DNA of 56,320 bases from Luminiphilus sp. GTDB lineage: Bacteria; Pseudomonadota; Gammaproteobacteria; Pseudomonadales; Halieaceae. Position numbers and translations under genes: made by a program. The stretch covers positions 1-56,320 of the forward strand of contig JADHQG010000002.1 of NCBI GenBank assembly GCA_016778045.1, written 5' to 3'. Below are positions 49,238 through 56,320 of the stretch, one piece after another. The notes under the pieces are model-generated. The model had not been told where the DNA came from and did no database searches. It worked only from the letters and a program-made list of their open reading frames with translations. Numbering within the stretch: the stretch's first letter is position 1; each line of letters opens with the position of its first letter.

Positions 49238-51169
49238 ATGACTGAGACCACCAGTTATCCCGTGCCGGCCGGCTTCGCCGATGCTCACATTACTCCGGAG
49301 CGTTACCAAACCCTCTACCAGCAGTCGCTGGAAGACTCCGACGCGTTCTGGTCGGAGCAAGCTGAAATGCTCGACTGGCGCGAACCCTGGACTACGGTGA
49401 CTGAGTCTGACCTCAGTACCGGTACCGCACGTTGGTTTGTCGACGCCAAACTCAATGTCTCGGTCAACTGTATCGATCGCCATTTGCCCCAACGTGCCAA
49501 TGACACAGCCATTATCTGGGAGGGGGACGATCCTTCAGACAGTCAATCCTTTACTTATCAGGAATTGAAATCGCAGGTTTGCCGCTTCGCGAATGTGCTC
49601 CGCAGCCGCGGTGTCCGCAAGGGCGACCGGGTGTGCATTTATATGCCAATGATTCCTGAGGCGGCCTTTGCCATGCTCGCCTGCGCCCGGATTGGTGCCA
49701 TCCACTCCGTTGTTTTTGGGGGATTCTCACCAGAAGCCCTTAAAGATCGCATCAACGATGCGACGTGCCAATTGGTTATTACAGCAGATGAGGGCGTGCG
49801 CGGCGGTAAGACGGTCCCCCTCAAGAGTAATGTGGACGCAGCGCTACAGCAGGTGGAGTGCGTTGACAGCGTCGTCGTGATCCGACGGACCGGTAGCGAC
49901 ATCGAATGGGTGGACGGTCGCGACCTGTGGTACCACGAAGCCGCTGCGTCTGTCAGTGACGACTGTGAGCCTGAGTGGATGGACAGCGAGGACCCGCTTT
50001 TCATTCTCTATACCTCTGGCTCAACCGGCAAGCCAAAGGGAGTACTCCACACAACAGGCGGCTATTTGTTACAGGCCGCAATGTCAATGAAATACGTATT
50101 CGACTATCGCGAAGATGAAACCTACTGGTGTACCGCCGACGTAGGCTGGGTAACGGGACACACCTACATTGTCTACGGCCCGCTGGCCATCGGCGCTCGG
50201 ACACTCATGTTCGAGGGCGTACCGACCTACCCTGCCGGCGATCGCTTTTGGCAGGTCATTGCCAAACACCGAGTCAATCTGTTCTTTACCGCACCCACCG
50301 CCATCAGAGCGCTCTTGGGCCTTGGAGACGAGTTGGTCACCGCCCACGATCGCAGCTCACTGCGCATCATTGGTTCGGTTGGAGAGCCCATCAACCCTGA
50401 GGCGTGGGAGTGGTATCACCGGGTCGTCGGGGACGGCCGCTGCCCCATTGTCGATACCTGGTGGCAAACTGAAACGGGCGGCGTCATGATCACGCCGCTG
50501 CCCGGTGCTCATGCGTTGAAACCGGGTTTTGCCAGCTTCCCGTTTTTCGGCGTGGAACCCGCTCTGCTCGACGAGCAGGGGAAAGAAGTTGAGGGGGCCG
50601 GGTCAGGCTACCTTGTCATTAAACGATCTTGGCCGGCGCAGATCCGCACCGTGTTTGGCGACCACCAGCGGATGATCGACACCTATTTCACCACCTATCC
50701 GGGCTACTACTTCACGGGTGATGGCGCTTTGCGAGATGAGGACGGCTATCTGCGCATCACGGGCCGCGTGGACGATGTGCTCAACGTGTCGGGTCATCGC
50801 ATGGGCACGGCAGAGGTGGAAAGCGCATTGGTACTCCATGAAGATATTGCCGAAGCAGCAGTGGTGGGCTTTCCGCATGACATCAAGGGCCAGGGTATTT
50901 ATGCGTACGTCACACCTATGGCCGGTGTCGAAGACAGCGATGCGCTCCGTCGGGAATTGATCGCGTTGTGCGTGAGAGAAATTGGCCCGATCGCCAAACC
51001 CGATATCATCCAGTGGGCGCCCGGGCTGCCCAAGACGCGATCTGGCAAGATCATGCGGCGAATTTTGCGTAAAATCGCCGAAAACGAGCTAAATAGCCTG
51101 GGAGATACATCGACGCTGGCTGACCCTTCAGTCGTCGAGGATCTGGTGGCGAGACGCGTGGACGGCTAA
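49238..51169 (+). CDS. acs: Acetyl-CoA synthetase
   Basis: [80 protein letters not shown]. Confidence 0.96.
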   Translation: MTETTSYPVPAGFADAHITPERYQTLYQQSLEDSDAFWSEQAEMLDWREPWTTVTESDLSTGTARWFVDAKLNVSVNCIDRHLPQRANDTAIIWEGDDPSDSQSFTYQELKSQVCRFANVLRSRGVRKGDRVCIYMPMIPEAAFAMLACARIGAIHSVVFGGFSPEALKDRINDATCQLVITADEGVRGGKTVPLKSNVDAALQQVECVDSVVVIRRTGSDIEWVDGRDLWYHEAAASVSDDCEPEWMDSEDPLFILYTSGSTGKPKGVLHTTGGYLLQAAMSMKYVFDYREDETYWCTADVGWVTGHTYIVYGPLAIGARTLMFEGVPTYPAGDRFWQVIAKHRVNLFFTAPTAIRALLGLGDELVTAHDRSSLRIIGSVGEPINPEAWEWYHRVVGDGRCPIVDTWWQTETGGVMITPLPGAHALKPGFASFPFFGVEPALLDEQGKEVEGAGSGYLVIKRSWPAQIRTVFGDHQRMIDTYFTTYPGYYFTGDGALRDEDGYLRITGRVDDVLNVSGHRMGTAEVESALVLHEDIAEAAVVGFPHDIKGQGIYAYVTPMAGVEDSDALRRELIALCVREIGPIAKPDIIQWAPGLPKTRSGKIMRRILRKIAENELNSLGDTSTLADPSVVEDLVARRVDG

Positions 51170-51507
51170 AACCCAGAGCCAGTTGATCGCGGCTCCCACG
51201 TGCAGACCCTGACCGGTTGAGAGTCAGTGCGAGCTCGGTTAACGCGCTCGGACTGACGTTTTTGTCGACGCGGCACTTACCGTCCCAATTCAGCACGGGC
51301 CTATTCAGTAGGCCTCAATTCCTACCCTACTCAATCGTCGCGGCATAGGTGGACCACAAACTTTTGGCCACCGCTTTTGAAGGTTCGACCTGCATCAATG
51401 GCGAGATATGCCATAGTGAGATTATCGGCGTTTGCAGCCTCCAAATTCCACATTTTCACACTTCGAAAATGCCATTTTGGGTTCACCTAACATATAATCT
51501 ACGGAGA

Positions 51508-51521
51508 TCAGCGATCGCTGA
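51508..51521. promoter_or_regulatory. Perfect 14-bp palindrome upstream of TonB receptor
   Basis: TCAGCGATCGCTGA, just downstream of a TATAAT hexamer (51493-51498). Confidence 0.45.
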
Positions 51522-51654
51522 CTCCGAACCGAACTAAACCAATTCCAATATGACGGTTTCGGACATCTTCTGGGGGTTCATTACCCACGGTAATGTCTGA
51601 GCTGACTTGTGTTGTTTTGATAAATTTGATGTTTTAGAAGCCACGGAGAACCCT

Positions 51655-54189
51655 ATGAAATTTCCTGTTCGCACGCTTGCTGTCGCGGTTGCTGCAGCAC
51701 TTGTTGTGCCGACCCAAGCCACCTACGCGCAAGACGAGAGTCTGACTGAAGAAGTGGTCGTGATCGGTACCCGAACCGAAGGTCGTTCCGCTCTGGACTC
51801 ACCCGCACCGGTCGATGTGATCGGCGGAGAAACCATGAGCAATCAGGGCGACAGCGACATGAGCAACCTGCTGCGAAATGTCGTGCCCTCCTACAACGTG
51901 AATGATCAGCCGATCAGTGACGCCGCAACGCTGGTTCGACCAGCTAACCTACGCGGCTTGGCGCCAGACCACACGCTGATGCTGGTCAACGGTAAGCGAC
52001 GCCATCGTGCCTCGGTCATCACCTGGCTGGGTAACGGTATCTCGAATGGCTCCCAAGGCCCAGACGCGGCCGCTATTCCTGCGATGGCGCTGAAGCGCAT
52101 CGAAGTGCTGCGCGACGGCGCTTCTGCTCAGTACGGCTCTGATGCCATTGCCGGCGTGATGAACTTTGTGCTGAACGATGCTTCTGAGGGCGGCTCACTG
52201 GAAGTGCGCTACGGCGAATATAAAGAAGGCGACGGCGAGCAAGTCACCATCGCAGGCAACATTGGTCTGCCTCTGGGTGACTCAGGCTTCCTGAACCTGA
52301 CCGCCGAGTGGGGCGAGTCTGATCCCACCAGCCGCTCGGAGCAGCGCGCTGACGCACAGGGCTTGATCGACGATGGCTACCAGAACGTACCGGCGCCTGC
52401 CATGATCTGGGGCCGTCCGATCGTCAATGACGATATGAAGCTCTGGGCCAACTTTGGCGTTGATCTGAGCGACACTCTCGAGCTCTATGGCCACGCCAAC
52501 TACAACAGCAAAGAGGTCGACGGCGGCTTCTTCTTCCGTAACCCCACCAACCGCGGTGCGGTTTACAGTGGAGATGGCGGTGCGACCCTGCTGATCGGTG
52601 ACCTCACGCCTAATGATGGTATTGACTGCCCAGTTGTCACAATGAATGGCAACATCCCCGACGCTGATGCGTTTGCGCAGGTACAAGCTGATCCCAACTG
52701 CTTCAGCTTCCAGGAAACCATTACCGGTGGCTTTACGCCCCGATTTGGCGGTGACATCTCCGACATGTCCTTCCTGATCGGTCTGCGTGGCGAAATCAAC
52801 GACAACCTGCGTTGGGACGTCAGCGCTTACCGCGGTGAGCACGAGGCAGACTTCTTCATCAACAACACGGTGAACGCCAGCCTCGGCCCCGATACGCCGC
52901 GTGACTTCGACCCCGGTCTCTACAAGCAGACCGACACCAACTTCAACGCCGACCTCAGCTGGACTGTGTCCGATAATCTGAACATCGGCTTTGGTGGTGA
53001 GTTCCGTAATGAGGAATTCGAAATCGGTCCGGGTCAGGTAGAGTCGTACACTGCTGGCATCCTGGCAGACCAGGGCTTCAGCACCTCATCTAACGGCTTC
53101 CCGGGCTTCCCGGCGGCGACCTCTGGCACCTTCGAGCGTGAAAACTACGCGGTCTACGTAGACGCTGAGTGGACACCGACGGACCGCCTGGTCACACAGG
53201 GTGCCATCCGCTTTGAGGACTTCGATGGCTTTGGTAGCACGACCAACTTCAAGGTCGGTGCCAACTGGGCGATTACCGACAACTTTGGCGTGCGCTCTAC
53301 CTACAGCACGGGCTTCAAGGCACCAACGCCGGGTCAGTCCAACGCGTCCAACACCTCGACCGAGCTGACCAACGTCAACGGCGTGCCCACACTGATCAAC
53401 AACGGCACGATTCCGGCGACAAACCCTGTCGCACTGGCATTTGGTGGGCGAGAGCTGGACCCTGAAGAGTCCACTAACTTCACCGCTGGTATCTACGCCA
53501 CGTTGGGCAACTTCGAGATCACTGTCGACTACTACGACATTGATGTAGAAGATCGCATCAATCTGTCGTCCGAGGTCAAGCTGACTCAGGAACAGATTGA
53601 CCAGCTGATCGCGGACAATGTCCCGGGCGCTGGCGACCTCACTCAGTTCCGGTTCTTCACCAATGACTTTGACACCAACACTCATGGTATCGATGTCGTG
53701 GTATCAACCTACACCGAGTGGCTGGGCGGCACTACCGACTGGAACCTCGCCTACAACAACAACAAAACGGAAGTCGAGAAGTTCAACCCTGACACGATTG
53801 GGGCCGGCCGCATCCGCCAGATTGAGCAGACGACTCCCGAGACTCGTTGGAATCTGTCCGCGAATCACACGGTGGGCAACTTCCGTGTCCTGGCTCGCTT
53901 GAGCTTCTACGACGAGTGGTACGATAGCTTTGAGAACGACGTCTTCGGTACCGACGCTGTCTTTGACAGCGAGTATCTGGTCGACCTCGAGTTCGAGTAC
54001 ATGATCGGTGACCATTCGAGCATTCTGATCGGCGGTAACAACATTACCGACAACAGCGGTCAGAAGGCGACTGACGTCAACAATCTTGGCTTCAACACTG
54101 CGACCATTCTCGGTAACACCTACAGCCAGTACTCGCCCTTCGGTATCAGTGGGGCATTCTGGTACGCACGCTACCGCTACAACTTCTAA
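51655..54189 (+). CDS. TonB-dependent receptor
   Basis: Signal peptide MKFPVRTLAVAVAAALVVPTQATYAQ; plug domain (EEVVVIGTRTEGRSALDSPAPVDVI, RIEVLRDGASAQYGSDAIAGVMNFVL); C-terminal YARYRYNF. Confidence 0.95.
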   Translation: MKFPVRTLAVAVAAALVVPTQATYAQDESLTEEVVVIGTRTEGRSALDSPAPVDVIGGETMSNQGDSDMSNLLRNVVPSYNVNDQPISDAATLVRPANLRGLAPDHTLMLVNGKRRHRASVITWLGNGISNGSQGPDAAAIPAMALKRIEVLRDGASAQYGSDAIAGVMNFVLNDASEGGSLEVRYGEYKEGDGEQVTIAGNIGLPLGDSGFLNLTAEWGESDPTSRSEQRADAQGLIDDGYQNVPAPAMIWGRPIVNDDMKLWANFGVDLSDTLELYGHANYNSKEVDGGFFFRNPTNRGAVYSGDGGATLLIGDLTPNDGIDCPVVTMNGNIPDADAFAQVQADPNCFSFQETITGGFTPRFGGDISDMSFLIGLRGEINDNLRWDVSAYRGEHEADFFINNTVNASLGPDTPRDFDPGLYKQTDTNFNADLSWTVSDNLNIGFGGEFRNEEFEIGPGQVESYTAGILADQGFSTSSNGFPGFPAATSGTFERENYAVYVDAEWTPTDRLVTQGAIRFEDFDGFGSTTNFKVGANWAITDNFGVRSTYSTGFKAPTPGQSNASNTSTELTNVNGVPTLINNGTIPATNPVALAFGGRELDPEESTNFTAGIYATLGNFEITVDYYDIDVEDRINLSSEVKLTQEQIDQLIADNVPGAGDLTQFRFFTNDFDTNTHGIDVVVSTYTEWLGGTTDWNLAYNNNKTEVEKFNPDTIGAGRIRQIEQTTPETRWNLSANHTVGNFRVLARLSFYDEWYDSFENDVFGTDAVFDSEYLVDLEFEYMIGDHSSILIGGNNITDNSGQKATDVNNLGFNTATILGNTYSQYSPFGISGAFWYARYRYNF

Positions 54190-54211
54190 GTTGTAGGCAG
54201 CATGTGGCATC

Positions 54212-54234
54212 AAGGGGGCTTCGGCCCCCTTTTT
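54212..54234 (+). terminator. Rho-independent terminator after TonB receptor
   Basis: AAGGGGGC-TTCG-GCCCCCTT followed by T-tract. Confidence 0.92.
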
Positions 54235-54297
54235 ATTGCCCGGTATTCGGCATAGGCTCCCCTAGTTATCAACAAGAGTCATCAACGAGGCCCTCTG

Positions 54298-55992
54298 ATG
54301 CTCATCGCACGCTGTTACTCAGCCGCATGCTTCTCAGCCTTACTGCTTGCGGGCTGCAGTAAAGCTGCACCCCCCGATGCCATCGTCACGGGAACGCTGT
54401 ACACCATGGATCCCGCTCAGCCGCGGGTCGAGGCTGTGGCCATCGATAACGGCCGATTCAGCTATGTCGGCGATCGGGCCGCCGCGATGGCGCTGAAGGG
54501 TCCCGAGACTCGCGTCATCGACTTGGGTGAAGGAGTCGCCTATCCGGGCCTAATCGACGCGCACCTGCATGTCGCGGGTATTGGCGCCGCGATGCGGGCT
54601 GTCAACCTGTCGGGCGCCGACAGCTTTGCGGACATCATCGAGCTCATCGCGGCTCGTGCCGCGAACCTGCGCAAGGGTGTCATGGTCACCGGCCACGGCT
54701 GGCACCAAAGCAAATGGCGGGAGTCACCACCCGGCAGCGTGGATGGCTTTCCCACCCACCACGCACTGTCTGAGGCCGTACCTTTAAACCCGGTCATTCT
54801 GGAACACGCCAACGGCCATTCGGTGTTGCTGAATCAGGCCGCAATGGATCAACTCGGTATTGATGCGCGCACTCTCGCCCCCGAAGGCGGTGTCATTGTG
54901 ATGCAGGACGGTGAACCCACCGGACTGTTGCACGAGACAGCAATCGCCCTCGCGGCACCCTTGCAGACCTACGACCAGCAAACCGCTGAAGAGCTGCTGG
55001 AGCTGGCCCAGCGCCACCTGTTGAGCGAGGGCATCACCACCGCCCACGACGCCGGCGCGCTCCAAGTTGACCTGGCGGCCCAGACGTCCATGGCCACCCG
55101 CGGGGATTTAGTCGTTCGTCTTTACTCCATGGTGTTGGCCAGCGATCAAGCCGCATTGGACGAATGGTTGGCGCGCGGTCCGCTTCTGGGAGAGGGTGAT
55201 CACCGACTCACCGTCCGCTCGATCAAGGTCCAAGCGGATGGCGCGCTGGGCTCGCGCACGGCGTGGCTGCATGCGCCCTACAGCGACGCGCCCGATACGA
55301 CGGGTGTACTGACTTATGATTTGGATGCGCTCAGAGAGCTCATTCGAGCGTCTCGAGGGGACCAGTGGCAAATCAATGTCCATGCGATTGGTGATCGCGC
55401 CAATTCTGCAGTGCTGGAGGTATTTGCACCGTTCACCAGCACAGCTGAAGATCATCGCTTTCGCATCGAGCATGCGCAGCACCTCAGGCTCGGAGATGGG
55501 CCGCTTTTTGCCTCGCAAGGCGTGATCGCCTCTATGCAGCCCATTCATCTCAGCTCTGATCGGCCCTGGGCCATTGATCGGCTGGGACAACAGCGGATTG
55601 ATGAGGGCGCTTATATTTGGCGAGATCTGCTCAGTTCGGGAGTGGTGGTCGCCTCGGGCACCGACGCGCCTGTAGAACCAGTAAACCCGATGGCCAACTT
55701 TTACGCGGCCGTCACACGCAAAACACTCGCCGGGCACCCCAAGGAAGGCTTCGAGCCAGAGCAGAAGCTCAGCCGCGCAGAAGCGCTTTACGCCATGACG
55801 TTGGCCGGTGCCTACGCGGCGTTTGAGGAAGAAGACAAAGGTTCGATCGAAGTCGGAAAGCTGGCGGACATCACCGTACTCTCACAGGACATTCTCACAG
55901 TCGCTGAATCGGTCATACTACAGACCGAGGTGATGCTGACCCTAGTCGGTGGCGAGGTGGCGTATCAGCGACCAACACCGAGTGCGCAATAG
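54298..55992 (+). CDS. Amidohydrolase family lipoprotein (YtcJ-like)
   Basis: Lipobox LLLAGCSKA; AYPGLIDAHLHVAGIGAAMRAVNLSG; INVHAIGDRANSAVLE; ASGTDAPVEPVNP. Confidence 0.88.
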   Translation: MLIARCYSAACFSALLLAGCSKAAPPDAIVTGTLYTMDPAQPRVEAVAIDNGRFSYVGDRAAAMALKGPETRVIDLGEGVAYPGLIDAHLHVAGIGAAMRAVNLSGADSFADIIELIAARAANLRKGVMVTGHGWHQSKWRESPPGSVDGFPTHHALSEAVPLNPVILEHANGHSVLLNQAAMDQLGIDARTLAPEGGVIVMQDGEPTGLLHETAIALAAPLQTYDQQTAEELLELAQRHLLSEGITTAHDAGALQVDLAAQTSMATRGDLVVRLYSMVLASDQAALDEWLARGPLLGEGDHRLTVRSIKVQADGALGSRTAWLHAPYSDAPDTTGVLTYDLDALRELIRASRGDQWQINVHAIGDRANSAVLEVFAPFTSTAEDHRFRIEHAQHLRLGDGPLFASQGVIASMQPIHLSSDRPWAIDRLGQQRIDEGAYIWRDLLSSGVVVASGTDAPVEPVNPMANFYAAVTRKTLAGHPKEGFEPEQKLSRAEALYAMTLAGAYAAFEEEDKGSIEVGKLADITVLSQDILTVAESVILQTEVMLTLVGGEVAYQRPTPSAQ

Positions 55993-56091
55993 CCTCATCC
56001 GCTCAGCCTCCGGCAGCCGTTGCGTGGCGAGCTCAGTGGCGATTTATTCGCCGCTCATACCATTGTGACTCGGTAACCACCGATCAGGCAA

Positions 56092-56121
56092 AAAAAACCG
56101 CGGCAATTACCGCGGTTTTTT
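56092..56121. terminator. Bidirectional Rho-independent terminator between amidohydrolase and pnp
   Basis: AAAAAACCGCGG-CAATTA-CCGCGGTTTTTT; perfect 12-bp arms, convergent genes on both sides. Confidence 0.9.
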
Positions 56122-56164
56122 GCATTGCCGCGCCACTGAGCGCGTCGATCCGTGAGTAGCGGGA

Positions 56165-56320
56165 TTACTCCTCTGCCAATGATTCCTCATCTGGTGCGTC
56201 GTCGGCATCGCCAGAATCAGTGCCAGCGTCGGCATCCACCTCGCGCATGGACAGCTTAATTCGCCCGCGCTGGTCAACGTCTAGCACTTTGACCTGAACC
56301 TCCTGTCCTTCGGAGAGGTA
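56165..56320 (-). CDS. pnp: Polynucleotide phosphorylase, C-terminal fragment (5' part beyond window)
   Basis: Minus-strand translation [51 protein letters not shown], matching the C-terminal S1 domain of PNPase. Confidence 0.85.
   Translation of the reverse strand, partial: YLSEGQEVQVKVLDVDQRGRIKLSMREVDADAGTDSGDADDAPDEESLAEE

Noticed and set aside
52282-54213. Long minus-strand ORFs (186, 199, 169 aa) opposite the TonB receptor
   Set aside because: High-GC antisense shadow ORFs; the sense gene has signal peptide, plug and barrel features.
1-56320. Mobile element, prophage, toxin-antitoxin or defence island
   Set aside because: No transposase, integrase, phage structural, restriction or TA-like product among the supported ORFs; gene order is dominated by housekeeping synteny.

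Overview
This 56.3 kb window is a gene-dense, mostly housekeeping chromosomal segment of a gammaproteobacterium. Marine OM60/Halieaceae-like affiliation is inferred from gene content only. From left to right it contains: lon (partial); a DUF1820 gene; miaB-ybeZ-ybeY-corC-lnt; leuS-lptE-holA; an SOS translesion 'mutasome' (imuA, imuB, dnaE2) split into three transcription units, each with its own near-perfect LexA box; an exported katG, a DUF885 lipoprotein and a lipocalin placed between the mutasome genes; a flavin monooxygenase; argG/pyrC/rnt; an amidohydrolase; a LON-domain/YkgJ/MMPL/mpl gene run; a PPi-type phosphofructokinase; an M15 peptidase/sfsA pair; dksA with a long histone-H1-like Lys/Ala/Pro tail; gluQ; an orphan sigma-54 activator; pcnB-folK-dNK-panB-panC; a VC_2705/DUF4212 symporter pair; acs; a TonB-dependent receptor; an amidohydrolase; and pnp (partial). 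Two signals stand out. First, the regulator-pcnB intergenic region has a GG-N10-GC sigma-54 promoter, two 14-bp upstream direct repeats exactly 21 bp apart, CA-rich AANAANAA motifs and a terminator. In Pseudomonas this position holds cbrB-crcZ-pcnB. The simplest reading is a compact CrcZ-like sRNA driven by a CbrB-like activator that has lost its receiver phosphorylation site and its CbrA partner. Second, the imuA/imuB/dnaE2 mutasome is dispersed, with LexA operators lying on or next to start codons. No CRISPR array, prophage, transposase, tRNA or rRNA was seen. All assignments come from reading motifs and remembered families; no database search was run.
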